A stretch of DNA of 64,000 nucleotides from LMUY01 sp965199005 (GTDB taxonomy: Bacteria > Pseudomonadota > Alphaproteobacteria > Acetobacterales > Acetobacteraceae), in contig CBDAQK010000001.1 of the NCBI GenBank assembly GCA_965199005.1, positions 2,108,001 to 2,172,000 on the forward strand. The letters run 5' to 3'. A program made the translations under genes and the position numbers. Of the stretch, positions 53,586-62,180 are shown in pieces. The notes beneath the pieces are model-generated. The model worked only from the letters and a program-made list of their open reading frames with translations, did no database searches and was not told the origin of the DNA. The number at the start of each line of letters is the position of its first letter. Position 1 is the stretch's first letter.

Positions 53586-53636
53586 GGGTTTGCGCGCCAA
53601 ACCCTTGCTTCGGCCGCTCCGTTGTGGAGCGGGCCG
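53586..53636 (+). terminator. Double hairpin after acnA
   Basis: GGGTTTG-CGCGC-CAAACCC (53586-53604) is a perfect 7-bp stem-loop six bases past the stop, followed by TTGCTT. A second stem, CGGCCGCTCC with GGAGCGGGCCG (53611-53636), follows. The U-tract is weak, but the position fits termination of acnA transcription. Confidence 0.55.
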
Positions 53637-53657
53637 AGGCAGGGGCGCCTCCAGCTG

Positions 53658-55730
53658 ATGCGGCTGCTCGCCACAACGCCCGAGGCGAACCTTGCCCGGC
53701 TGCCGATTGCGATCGACCTTCGCGCGATCAGCCTCGCGGAAGGCGTGCGGGCGGCACTATCGATCGCGTTTATCGTCGCCGCGGATCAATGGCTGCATTG
53801 GCCACCCTTGTTGGAGGCAGCGCTCGGGGCGCTCCTGACATGCCTTGGCGATTCCGGTGGCCCCATCCGCCGCCGGCTGCCGGCCCTGCTCAGCTTCATG
53901 CTCATCGGTGCCGCCATTACCGCTGGATTTGGCGTCCTGCGCGGCGCTGGCATGGCCGTTACGGTGCCGCTCGCCTGCCTGGGCGTTTTCGCGCTCTCCT
54001 TTGCCCGCATCTGGGGGCAGGCGCCCATGCAGGTCGGCAACCTCCTGGTTGTCGTGCTGGTGCTCGCCCTGGACGAACCCCGCCCCTTTTCAGAGGGTGC
54101 ATTGCTGGGGCTCCTCTTCGCGGCTGGTTGCCTGTGGTCGACCCTGTTGACCATGGTGATCTGGCGCATCCACCCGTTCCGCCCGGCTCGGCGTGCCGTG
54201 TCGGACGCATACCGGTCGACCGCCCGTCTGGTGGCCGATCTGCTGGGGCTGCTGCAAGCCAATGCCGATGCGGCTGCCTGGGAGGCTCACGCGCGCGGGC
54301 ATCGCCGGGCCGTCCGCGACACGATCGAGCGCGCCCGCACTGCAGTGCACGACACGTTGCGAGTGCGTGGCCAGGCCAGCCAGCGTGCCGTGCAGGCGCT
54401 GCTGCGGATCGAAGCGATCGACCAGATATTCGGCGCCACGATCGCGCTGTCGGATTTGCTGGAGGCCAACCGCGACCCTGGGGTGCAGCATGCGGCCGTA
54501 CGGTTGTTGCGCCTGCTGCGCCCGGCTCTGATCGTCGCGTCGGGCGCGATCGCCGCGGACGATCCTGGACGGCGCGGCCGGCGCAGCGCCATGCAGCGGC
54601 TTGCCCGTATTGGACCAACCTTGGAGGCGATGCTGGCCGCAACCGCCGCGACCCCCGTGCTGGCGGGCGTGGCAGATGCGATCGTGGAACGGTTCCGGAT
54701 GGTGGTGACGCTGACCGCACCGCCGGGTTGGGCACCCGGTTCGCTCCCCGACGGCCCGCCTCCCGGCCCCTGGCTGAGCCGCGTAATGACCCCCCTACGG
54801 GCTAATCTGCAGTGGCAGTCCGCGATTTTCCGCCACGCCCTGCGCGCTGCCGTGGTCGCTGCGCCGGCGCTGGCCTACACGCTGGCAACCACCGGACAGT
54901 ACCACCACTGGTTGATCATTACCCTGATTTTGACGATGCAGCCCTTCTACGCCTTGACCTGGCAACGCGCGCTGGAGCGGATCGGCGGCACGGTGCTGGG
55001 TGGCGTGCTGGCGGCCTTCATCGCGCTGGTCTGCACGAGCCCGTTGGCCATTGCCGGGGCGTTGTTTCCCTTGGCGGTCCTGGCCTTCACGGTGCGGTCG
55101 GTGAATTACGGCGCCTTCATCGCCCTATTGACCCCGCTGGTCGTGTTGCTGACCGAGTTCAGCCAACCCGGCACGGGCGAACTCTACATCGCCGCCCTTC
55201 GTGCCCTCTACACTTTGGCCGGCGGAGCGCTGGCGGTCCTCGGTTGCCTCTTGCTTTGGCCGAGCTGGGAGCCAGACCGGATGAAGCGCGAACTGCGCAC
55301 GGCCATCGACGCGCATGCGGCCTTCGCCCAGGCGGAGCTGAGCCTATTGCTGGGGGAGGGCGATGACGCCGCCGTCGACCGGGCGCGCCGCGCCGCGGGG
55401 GTGGCCAGCAACAACCTCGAAACGTCGTTGTCCCGCGCCTTGAACGAGCCGCGCCGCAACCAGCGGGAGGAATTGCAAGCGGCCATGGTCGTGGACGCCG
55501 CCCTGCGCCGCATGGCTGGCCGCCTGTCCGCCTTGCAGTTGGATCCGCATCATGCCGACGGGATCAGCCCCGACGCGTTGCGGTCCTGGCGAGGCTGGAT
55601 TGGCGATGCTTTGACTGCGCTGGCCCAGGGCCGTGCAGTGACATCGCCACGGCCAGCTGGCCGTGCGCCTGATGCGTTGCTGCGGATCGCGCGGCAAATC
55701 GAGCTATTGGATGGTACCGCGGCCCTTTAG
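53658..55730 (+). CDS. FUSC-family inner-membrane protein (aromatic acid exporter-like)
   Basis: A 690-residue protein with the duplicated FUSC layout: an N-terminal membrane block (about residues 20-165), a cytoplasmic helical region, a second membrane block (about 385-530; FYALTWQRALERIGGTVLGG is the family hallmark with its T-x-x-R-x-x-x-R-(I/L)-x-G-T motif) and a cytoplasmic C-terminus. Relatives include AaeB-type efflux proteins; the substrate is unknown. The ATG at 53658 is preferred over an in-frame TTG at 53622, which falls inside the acnA hairpin. Confidence 0.85.
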   Translation: MRLLATTPEANLARLPIAIDLRAISLAEGVRAALSIAFIVAADQWLHWPPLLEAALGALLTCLGDSGGPIRRRLPALLSFMLIGAAITAGFGVLRGAGMAVTVPLACLGVFALSFARIWGQAPMQVGNLLVVVLVLALDEPRPFSEGALLGLLFAAGCLWSTLLTMVIWRIHPFRPARRAVSDAYRSTARLVADLLGLLQANADAAAWEAHARGHRRAVRDTIERARTAVHDTLRVRGQASQRAVQALLRIEAIDQIFGATIALSDLLEANRDPGVQHAAVRLLRLLRPALIVASGAIAADDPGRRGRRSAMQRLARIGPTLEAMLAATAATPVLAGVADAIVERFRMVVTLTAPPGWAPGSLPDGPPPGPWLSRVMTPLRANLQWQSAIFRHALRAAVVAAPALAYTLATTGQYHHWLIITLILTMQPFYALTWQRALERIGGTVLGGVLAAFIALVCTSPLAIAGALFPLAVLAFTVRSVNYGAFIALLTPLVVLLTEFSQPGTGELYIAALRALYTLAGGALAVLGCLLLWPSWEPDRMKRELRTAIDAHAAFAQAELSLLLGEGDDAAVDRARRAAGVASNNLETSLSRALNEPRRNQREELQAAMVVDAALRRMAGRLSALQLDPHHADGISPDALRSWRGWIGDALTALAQGRAVTSPRPAGRAPDALLRIARQIELLDGTAAL

Positions 55731-56881
55731 CGAGGGCCTGATATGGCGAGACGGCCGATCGGGCGGACCAACAGGAGGGCCATGCCACCCAGTGCGGCCA
55801 TAGGCAGGAACATCAATTCACCGAACCGGTCGTAGCCAAGCCCCACCAGCAGCACCAACAGCCCGGTCGGCGCCGAAACCCCAATCGCCGAATGCAGCGC
55901 CTGCGCCCCAGCCGCGCGGCCCGGCGGCATGTGGCGGCCCAGCATCACCATGGCCGACAAATGCTGCATGGCGAAGGTGGCCGCGTGGAGCAACTGGAAC
56001 AGAACCAGAAGCGGGAGGGCCGTGGTGAACGCCAGTGCCGTCCATCGCAGAAGGCATCCGCACGCCGCCATGGCGGTCAGCCGCGCCGGGCCGAGTCGCG
56101 CGACCCATCGGCCACCCCACACGAACAGCACGACCTCCATCACGATGCCCTCCGCGATCAGCAGGCCAATGACGCTATCGCCCAGCCCCGCCCTGCGCCA
56201 GCCGATGGCGGCAAATCCATAGTATGCGGCATGCGACCCCTGGATCAGCGCGCTTGCCGCGACGGTCACGCGCAGCGCCGGCAAACGCAGCAAGCCACTG
56301 GCGCGGCGCGAGGGTTGGCCAGCCGGCGCCGGCTCCGGTAGCGCTGTGCCCAGCCCTGCAGCGATGCCGTAGAAGCCGGCCACAAGTCCGGGGAGCACCC
56401 AAGAGCCGGCCCATGCGAGCACCGGTCCGGCCATCGCCGTTGCGATCATATAGGCGGCGGAGCCCCAAGCCCGGGTACGGCCATAGGAGAGGGTCCCGGA
56501 TGCCGCCAGAGCCATGGTCACCGTGTCGGTCAACGGCGTGAGGACGGCGGCGGCCATGCCCTGAACCGTCGTGATGAACAGCAAGGGGGCCATCGTGTGC
56601 GCCATGGGGAAGCACGCGACGGAGGCAGCCGCGATGGCAGCCCCGACGACCAGCATCGGGCGGCGCTGCCCAAGCCAATCGGCCGCTTCGCCCCAGACCG
56701 GCACGGCCAGCAGCCGCACCAGGGCGGCGATGCCCAGGAGCGTTCCGACTCGCCCCGGATCGATCCCCCGGTCGGTCATCCAAAGCGGCAGGAAAGCGGT
56801 AGCAACGGCGCTGGCGGCGAAAAAAGCCGCGGTGAACAGGCCGACCCGCAGCCCGGCCGACGCCCTGGGGAACGGGATCAG
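55727..56881 (-). CDS. MFS transporter (3-phenylpropionate-permease-like)
   Basis: A polytopic protein of 384 residues with about 12 hydrophobic helices. RLLAVPVWGEAADWLGQRRP is the loop 2-3 motif and YGRTRAWGSAAYMIATAMAG fits the MFS_1-like/HcaT group. An ATG at 56779 would drop the first helix (GLRVGLFTAAFFAASAVATA). The frame extends to a CTG at 56881 that overlaps the sufE stop (CTGA), just as ATGA overlaps do elsewhere in this window. I therefore start at CTG, with moderate confidence. The 3' end overlaps the convergent FUSC gene by four bases. Confidence 0.8.
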   Translation of the reverse strand: MIPFPRASAGLRVGLFTAAFFAASAVATAFLPLWMTDRGIDPGRVGTLLGIAALVRLLAVPVWGEAADWLGQRRPMLVVGAAIAAASVACFPMAHTMAPLLFITTVQGMAAAVLTPLTDTVTMALAASGTLSYGRTRAWGSAAYMIATAMAGPVLAWAGSWVLPGLVAGFYGIAAGLGTALPEPAPAGQPSRRASGLLRLPALRVTVAASALIQGSHAAYYGFAAIGWRRAGLGDSVIGLLIAEGIVMEVVLFVWGGRWVARLGPARLTAMAACGCLLRWTALAFTTALPLLVLFQLLHAATFAMQHLSAMVMLGRHMPPGRAAGAQALHSAIGVSAPTGLLVLLVGLGYDRFGELMFLPMAALGGMALLLVRPIGRLAISGPR

Positions 56882-57333
56882 CTAGGTCCTGGTTCAATTT
56901 GCGTTTGCGCCACCTCCCGGATCGCCCGCGCCATGGCCGCGATGCCATTGCCGCGATTGGTGGACAGGGCCTCCAATAGACCGAGGTCGCGGAGGAAGAC
57001 CGGGTCCGTGGCGACGATCTCCGCGGGTGTGCGGCCGGAGTAAACCCGCAGCAGCAAGGCAACCAGGCCAGAGACGATGGCCGCATCGGAGGCGCCGGCC
57101 AGGCGGAGCACCGGGCCGTCCCTTGCGGCCTCCATCCACACCTTGCTTTGGCAGCCGGGCACCCGGTGCGCATCGTTGGTCCATGCCTCGGGGAACGGCG
57201 GCAGATTGCGACCAAGTTCGATGATGTATTGGTAGCGGTCCATCCAGTCGTCGAAGGTATCGAGCTCCTCTCCAACAGCGGCGATGGCTTCCGCGGCGGT
57301 GGGTTCGGTGGGATGGACGAAAGGGTCGCTCAT
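56878..57333 (-). CDS. sufE: SufE-family sulfur acceptor
   Basis: A 151-residue SufE-like protein. EELDTFDDWMDRYQYIIELG matches the N-terminal helix. HRVPGCQSKVWMEAA contains the active-site Cys that receives persulfide sulfur from the cysteine desulfurase SufS in Fe-S cluster assembly. The C-terminal GLLEALSTNRGNGIAAMARA is also typical. It is translationally coupled to the MFS gene; no other suf gene is in the window. Confidence 0.93.
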   Translation of the reverse strand: MSDPFVHPTEPTAAEAIAAVGEELDTFDDWMDRYQYIIELGRNLPPFPEAWTNDAHRVPGCQSKVWMEAARDGPVLRLAGASDAAIVSGLVALLLRVYSGRTPAEIVATDPVFLRDLGLLEALSTNRGNGIAAMARAIREVAQTQIEPGPS

Positions 57334-57404
57334 CGTGCGGATGTGACGTTGCCACGCCGCCCCGTCAATCTTGCCCTTGCGCTGAAACGATGGCGTAAGA
57401 CGGC

Positions 57405-57938
57405 ATGCCCTCCGATGCCCGTGCTTCCCCGATCACGACGACCACCGAATTCACGATCGATATTGGTTCCCAGAAGCCGCCATACACGCTGCATTTCAAA
57501 GGGCGCCCGGTCGTCGAAGTGCAGGGTACCGTGGTCGAGGCCCAGTTTCGCTTCCCGGACGGAAACGCGCTCGTGCTCGTCGGCGACCACACAATCTTCG
57601 AGGAGGTACTCACCTTGACGCTGATCGGCCCGGATTTGCGGGAGCGGGACAGGGTGCTGGTCGGGGGCGCCTATGCCCAGGGCTTTCTGGCGTATGCTGC
57701 CCCGCGGGGGACGAACCAGGTCGAGTTCTGCTGGCACGATTTGGAACTGGTAGCCACGATAGGGCAATATTGGAGCTGGATGAGTTTGCGCCGCCGCTGG
57801 CTCAGCCTGGAGGACACGGTGCCGCAACGCGACCCCCTCCTGCGCGCCGCCCGTGCGCCTCAACTACCCCGGGCGATTGCAGGGGTGCGGGAGAAGCTAC
57901 AATCTCTTCGTCAATCCCCTGGCCGCAAAACGCCGTGA
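57405..57938 (+). CDS. Hypothetical protein
   Basis: A 177-residue protein starting MPSDARASPITTTTEFTIDI. It is rich in predicted beta strands (PYTLHFKGRPVVEVQGTVVE, FRFPDGNALVLVGDHTIFEE, YWSWMSLRRRWLSLEDTVP), with an Arg-rich tail. Sequence character and codon use are consistent with a real core gene, but I do not recognise the family. It is divergent from sufE and convergent with the aminotransferase. Confidence 0.75.
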   Translation: MPSDARASPITTTTEFTIDIGSQKPPYTLHFKGRPVVEVQGTVVEAQFRFPDGNALVLVGDHTIFEEVLTLTLIGPDLRERDRVLVGGAYAQGFLAYAAPRGTNQVEFCWHDLELVATIGQYWSWMSLRRRWLSLEDTVPQRDPLLRAARAPQLPRAIAGVREKLQSLRQSPGRKTP

Positions 57939-57953
57939 GCTGGCCAAACGAAG

Positions 57954-59111
57954 CTATCGAAATCGGCGAAGCCTGCTGATCGCCTCCGCCATTGCGGCTT
58001 CCGGCCCGCAATAGCTGAACCGGACGGTACGGTGACCTCGGGCGGCGTCGAAATCGACGCCCGAGGCCGCAGCGATTCCTGCCTCGGCCAGCATCCGGGC
58101 GCAGAACGCCGCACTATCATTGGTCCGGTTCCCAATATCGGCATAGATGTAGAAGGCACCCTCCGAGGGCGAGAGGCGGTCGAACCCGGCCTCCGGCAAG
58201 CCACGCAGCAGCAGGTCGCGAGACCGGCGATAGCGCGCGACGTTGGCCGCCAATTCGTCGTGACAATCGAACGCCGCCTCGGCCGCCACCTGGGCGATGT
58301 GGGGCGCCGAAATGAACAGGTTCTGCGCCAGGCATTCTACCGGACGCACCAATTCCTCCGGCAGCACGGTCCAACCCACCCGCCATCCCGTCATGGAAAA
58401 ATACTTCGAGAAGCTGTTCACCACGATGGCGCTCGGACTGAAAGCCGCTGCAGTCGCAACGGCCTGGCCGTACTGCAATCCATGGTAAATCTCGTCGCTG
58501 ATCAGCCGCACCCCGTTGGCGTGGCACCACTGCGCCACCGCGGCCAACTCGTCGCGGTGCAGCATGGTACCCGCCGGGTTGCAGGGCGACGCCACAATCA
58601 AGCCGTCAGGGACCGGATCCAGCTTCTCCAGCACCGCGATGGTCGGTTGGTAGCGCGTTTCTACCCCCGTCTCGATGATGACCGGCACCAGCCCAAGGGC
58701 AGCGGCGATGTTGCGATAGGGCGGGTAATAGGGGGCGGCCATCGCAATGCGGTCACCGGGGTCGAAAGCGGCCAGGAAGACCAACGGAAACGCCGCCGAG
58801 GCGCCCATGGTGACCGCAATCCGCGCGGGGTCGGCGGCGTGGCCGTACCAGTCCTGACCATGAGCCGCAATACGGGAACGCAACGACGCGCGGCCGAACG
58901 CCTCCGTGTAGCCAAGTGCGGTGCCCCCCTCCAACGCACGCTTCGCCGCCTCTACGGCGCCCCGCGGCGCGCCGGTGCCGGGCTGGCCCACCTCCATGCG
59001 GATGATGCCGGGCGCGCCCGGCGGCAAGGCAGCCTGGCGGGCATTGGCGGCCGCGATGACGTCCATCACCCGGAACGGCGGCACTGCCGCCGTGCGGCCG
59101 ACCTTCAACAA
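57954..59111 (-). CDS. PLP-dependent class I/II aminotransferase
   Basis: A 385-residue fold-type I aminotransferase. IIRMEVGQPGTGAPRGAVEA at the N-terminus, VASPCNPAGTMLH (substrate/PLP Asn), RLISDEIYHGLQYG (PLP Asp-x-x-Tyr) and NSFSKYFSMTGWRVGW (Schiff-base Lys) are all present, and FSYCGPEAAM is the C-terminal Arg-region equivalent. The amino-acid substrate is not readable. It is the last gene of a run with gamma-glutamyltransferase and two secreted proteins and starts 10 bases after the 59121 gene. Confidence 0.93.
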   Translation of the reverse strand: MLKVGRTAAVPPFRVMDVIAAANARQAALPPGAPGIIRMEVGQPGTGAPRGAVEAAKRALEGGTALGYTEAFGRASLRSRIAAHGQDWYGHAADPARIAVTMGASAAFPLVFLAAFDPGDRIAMAAPYYPPYRNIAAALGLVPVIIETGVETRYQPTIAVLEKLDPVPDGLIVASPCNPAGTMLHRDELAAVAQWCHANGVRLISDEIYHGLQYGQAVATAAAFSPSAIVVNSFSKYFSMTGWRVGWTVLPEELVRPVECLAQNLFISAPHIAQVAAEAAFDCHDELAANVARYRRSRDLLLRGLPEAGFDRLSPSEGAFYIYADIGNRTNDSAAFCARMLAEAGIAAASGVDFDAARGHRTVRFSYCGPEAAMAEAISRLRRFR

Positions 59112-59120
59112 ATCCGGTGC

Positions 59121-59468
59121 CTATTGGATCGAGAGCTCGACCGCCGCGATGCTGATGGACGGATTGCGCTGGTCGGGCGTGCGGTGGTCCGGCTCAGACG
59201 GATAGCCGGTTACCGTGGCACGGCACAACGAAAAACACCGCCGCAAATCGACCCGCTCCTGACCTTGGAGAAACGGCATCTGAAAATCCACCGTGCCATT
59301 CGATGGCATACCGGGGACTTTGAACATGTGGCATTTGTCTAGGTCGCAGAGCATATCGGCAGGGCCGTATTGGGTGGAGCCCTCATGCGGCGGGGCGAGA
59401 TGGAACGTGACCGGCTGAAGGGGAGCGGCTGCTCCGAGAAATACCGACAAAACAAGTAGACGGCGCAT
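59121..59468 (-). CDS. Secreted Cys-containing small protein (paralogue B)
   Basis: A 115-residue protein with an N-terminal signal peptide (MRRLLVLSVFLGAAAPLQPV). The mature part contains QYGPADMLCDLDKCHMF and VDLRRCFSLCRATVTGYPSE, four cysteines in two C-x3-5-C pairs that probably form disulfides. About 50 per cent of positions match the upstream 59502 gene, including YGPADMLCDLxKC and RRCF(S/A)LCRA. The family is not recognised; the protein probably acts in the periplasm. The gap to its paralogue is 33 bases. Confidence 0.75.
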   Translation of the reverse strand: MRRLLVLSVFLGAAAPLQPVTFHLAPPHEGSTQYGPADMLCDLDKCHMFKVPGMPSNGTVDFQMPFLQGQERVDLRRCFSLCRATVTGYPSEPDHRTPDQRNPSISIAAVELSIQ

Positions 59469-59501
59469 GAACGCGTTCCTTTGTGCGTGTGCGGATTATG
59501 A

Positions 59502-59858
59502 TCACTCGAGCCGGATTTCGATCGGAGTTATGAACACAGTCGGGTTGGATTGTTCCGGTTTCGAGGTCGGGTTCGACTCATATCCCAACACGCTGGCGCG
59601 GCACAGCGCAAAGCAACGCCGAAATTCGACCCCATCCTGGCCCGTCATGTCCGGCAGACCGAACTCCACGATCGTCGTCGCATCCGGTGCGACGGTCTTG
59701 GGCAGATTGAATAGCCGGCATTTATGCAGGTCGCACAGCATATCCGCCGGCCCGTAAACCATCGACGGCGTGTGAGGCTGCCCAATGCGCAAGGTGGCCG
59801 GGCGAGCCTGGGCCCAGAAGGGAAGCAAGAGGGCGCTGATAAACAGCAAGGCCCGCAT
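59502..59858 (-). CDS. Secreted Cys-containing small protein (paralogue A)
   Basis: A 118-residue protein with signal peptide MRALLFISALLLPFWAQARP and a mature domain carrying VYGPADMLCDLHKCRLF, VEFGLPDMTGQDGVEFRRCF and ALCRASVLGYES. It is a tandem duplicate of the 59121 gene with all four cysteines conserved. The ATG overlaps the gamma-glutamyltransferase stop by one base (TGATG), so it is translated with that gene. Function unknown. Confidence 0.75.
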   Translation of the reverse strand: MRALLFISALLLPFWAQARPATLRIGQPHTPSMVYGPADMLCDLHKCRLFNLPKTVAPDATTIVEFGLPDMTGQDGVEFRRCFALCRASVLGYESNPTSKPEQSNPTVFITPIEIRLE

Positions 59859-61300
59859 CAGTCGCCGCCGGTTGCCAGGCCGCTGCCGCGGCTATCCGTG
59901 GCCCAACCGCAGCTCGACTCCGAGCCCGGCAAGTACCGGGCGCACGCGATCACGTTTTCACGGCCAGGTTCGGGTACCTCGTTATGGATTTGGCCCACCA
60001 AGGCATTGGCCAGGCCCGCCGCCACCGCCAGCGGTGCGCCTTCCTGCCCGCTGCCACCAACGGCGGCGTGGAACGATCGCAGCGTGGCGTTCCAAGCGAT
60101 CGCAGCGGCAAGCAGGGGTGGTGGTGTGCTGGCAGGGGAGGCGGCCAGCATAATCCCCGTCCCTGGGGCAATCCGTCCCGTGCCGAACAGATTATTCATC
60201 GTCAGCGCACATACCACCGCATTACCATCCCGGTCCAGCGTGGCGAAGGTGGTGGAGGCCGGCAGCGCGGGCAACGGGCCGGCATCCGCCGGGGCATCCT
60301 TGCTTCCCAACAACGCCGCGGTGGTGACCCCGCCAGCGCGCCAGCGTGCCGCGACGGCCTCGCCCCGGCTGCGCGCGGCCGTACCATTTTCAGGAGCGGT
60401 TTGTAAGGACTGGAACGCCGCCGCTGCCGCGAGCCCGCCATCCGCGGGCGGGGGCAGGAAAGCTGCCTGGTCCCGCCCCGCTGGTATCACCAGGGGCGCC
60501 AGCGTCTTGGGCAACGCAGCCCGCATGTCCGCCACGACCAGTCCACCCCCGGCGGTGGCCGAGGCGCTTTCCATCTTGCGGGCGAGCGCGCCCTGATACA
60601 GATCGCCCACCCCGGCCACCCGCAATTGGGCCATCGTGGCGCCGAGATCTGGCTGCAGCAGGTTCGTTCCCTCGGTGAGGACGGTACCGCCGGGTGCAAA
60701 AACCGCCCGGGCGCTCGGGTCTGCGAGCAGCGGGCCGGCCACGAGTTGGAGGTCCCGTATCAGCGCGCGCGGCGCCGGGGTGCCGAACCGTGCAAGCTGT
60801 TCCGCGGGTACCACCAGCGTCTCGAACGGGCGGCGGCCATAGCGGGCATGCAGCGCGAACAGGCCGCGCGCCAGCATCGGGATAGCGGCTGGGCGGTCGG
60901 TGCGCGGCACGACGGTGGTGGGCGCGACCGGGGTGAAGACGATGGCCTCGGGGAGGCCTTCGCCGGCGCCGGTCCGCGCCGGGCTGTAAACCAGGCAGGC
61001 GCCACCGGACCCGAGGCTGGCCCGCGACGGATAGGTGACCGCCAGCGTGAAGCCCACGGCGACTGCTGCGTCGGCGGCGGTTCCGCCCAGGATCAAGACC
61101 TCGCGGCCAGCCAGTGCGGCGGTCGGCTCGTCCGCCACGACGCCGCCGACGAACCCGCTGATCCGCGGCTGCGGGGCGCCAGGTCCCGTTACCCCTCCGC
61201 CCAGGAAGGTCTGTTGCACACTCGAGAGAGTGTCACAGGCGGCCAGGGTGCCGCACAGCGCCAGCAATATGCTGGTGCGGATCCGTCTCAGGGCTGGCAT
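59858..61300 (-). CDS. ggt: Gamma-glutamyltransferase-like Ntn-hydrolase lipoprotein
   Basis: About 480 residues from the ATG at 61300. This puts a lipoprotein signal (SILLALCGTLAAC) at the N-terminus; the upstream ATG at 61378 would bury it. The large-subunit part has GGTAADAAVAVGFTLAVTYP and SLGSGGACLVYSP. The autoprocessing Thr is expected in ALPASTTFATLDRDGNAVVC, followed by ALTMNNLFGTGRIAPGTGIM. It is about 100 residues shorter than usual gamma-glutamyltransferases, with the Arg-rich substrate region of the large subunit reduced. It would cleave gamma-glutamyl bonds of glutathione in the periplasm. Confidence 0.82.
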   Translation of the reverse strand: MPALRRIRTSILLALCGTLAACDTLSSVQQTFLGGGVTGPGAPQPRISGFVGGVVADEPTAALAGREVLILGGTAADAAVAVGFTLAVTYPSRASLGSGGACLVYSPARTGAGEGLPEAIVFTPVAPTTVVPRTDRPAAIPMLARGLFALHARYGRRPFETLVVPAEQLARFGTPAPRALIRDLQLVAGPLLADPSARAVFAPGGTVLTEGTNLLQPDLGATMAQLRVAGVGDLYQGALARKMESASATAGGGLVVADMRAALPKTLAPLVIPAGRDQAAFLPPPADGGLAAAAAFQSLQTAPENGTAARSRGEAVAARWRAGGVTTAALLGSKDAPADAGPLPALPASTTFATLDRDGNAVVCALTMNNLFGTGRIAPGTGIMLAASPASTPPPLLAAAIAWNATLRSFHAAVGGSGQEGAPLAVAAGLANALVGQIHNEVPEPGRENVIACARYLPGSESSCGWATDSRGSGLATGGD

Positions 61301-61399
61301 CGGGCTGTCAGAACCTCCGTCGGCCAGTATCGGTTCGGCCGGGACCCGTGCCATAAACGGCTTCGCGGTAAGCGGCAATCTCGGCTCGGGGGAATTGGC

Positions 61400-62143
61400 A
61401 TGGTCAGGCAGTTCGCATGCGCAGGTGTCTTAATCATGGCCAGCCTGGCCGCTGGCCCGCCTGCCGCCCGCGCCGCGGCATTCACCCCGGAGCAGCGCGC
61501 CGAAATGGTGCAGGTCATGCGGCAAGCCTTGCACGACGACCCGTCGATTCTGCGGGATGCCCTGGTCGCCATGCAGGCCGATGACGCGGCGCGGCAGGAC
61601 GCGGAAAATACCGGCGCCATCGCCGCGCAGCACGCGGCCTTGTTCAACGCACCGGCGGACCAGGTCGCGGGCAACCCGGCCGGTGACGTCACGGTGGTGG
61701 AGTTCTACGATCCGCGCTGCCCCTATTGCCGTCAGATGCTGCCGGTCATCGCCGCCTTGCTGAAGGCCGACCCGCAAATTCGGCTGGTGTTCAAGGACAT
61801 CCCGATCCTTGGCCCCGCGTCGGTGCTGGAGGCGCATGCCTTGCTGGCAGCCCAGCGTCAGGGGGGCTATCTCCGCTTCCAGGACGTCATCATGCACAAC
61901 AACGCCACCCCGACCCCTGCCACCCTGCGGGCGGAGGCCGAACGCGAAGGGCTAGACGGCGCCCGGTTCGAGCATGACATGGGTGACGCGACGGTCCAGT
62001 CCCGGCTGGACGACAACCTGCATTTGGCCGCTGCGCTCCATGTCGAGGGCACGCCGGCCCTGGTGATCGGCAAACGCATGATCCCCGGCGCGGTCGACCT
62101 TGCCGAGTTGCAGCAGGCGGTCGCGGCCGCCCGCGCCGAATAG
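61400..62143 (+). CDS. DsbA-family thiol:disulfide oxidoreductase
   Basis: A 247-residue exported protein. The signal is MVRQFACAGVLIMASLAAGP with the processing region ARAAA. An N-terminal helical segment (PEQRAEMVQVMRQALHDDPS) precedes the thioredoxin fold with VTVVEFYDPRCPYCRQMLPV. The active site is Cys-Pro-Tyr-Cys, and the cis-Pro region is VEGTPALVIG. CPYC and the N-terminal extension are typical of DsbG/DsbC- or BdbD-like alphaproteobacterial DsbA relatives. It is divergent from ggt and 37 bases upstream of the peptide-binding protein gene. Confidence 0.9.
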   Translation: MVRQFACAGVLIMASLAAGPPAARAAAFTPEQRAEMVQVMRQALHDDPSILRDALVAMQADDAARQDAENTGAIAAQHAALFNAPADQVAGNPAGDVTVVEFYDPRCPYCRQMLPVIAALLKADPQIRLVFKDIPILGPASVLEAHALLAAQRQGGYLRFQDVIMHNNATPTPATLRAEAEREGLDGARFEHDMGDATVQSRLDDNLHLAAALHVEGTPALVIGKRMIPGAVDLAELQQAVAAARAE

Positions 62144-62180
62144 GCGAGCGCCAATTCAACCAGTCCTAGAGGAAACATCG

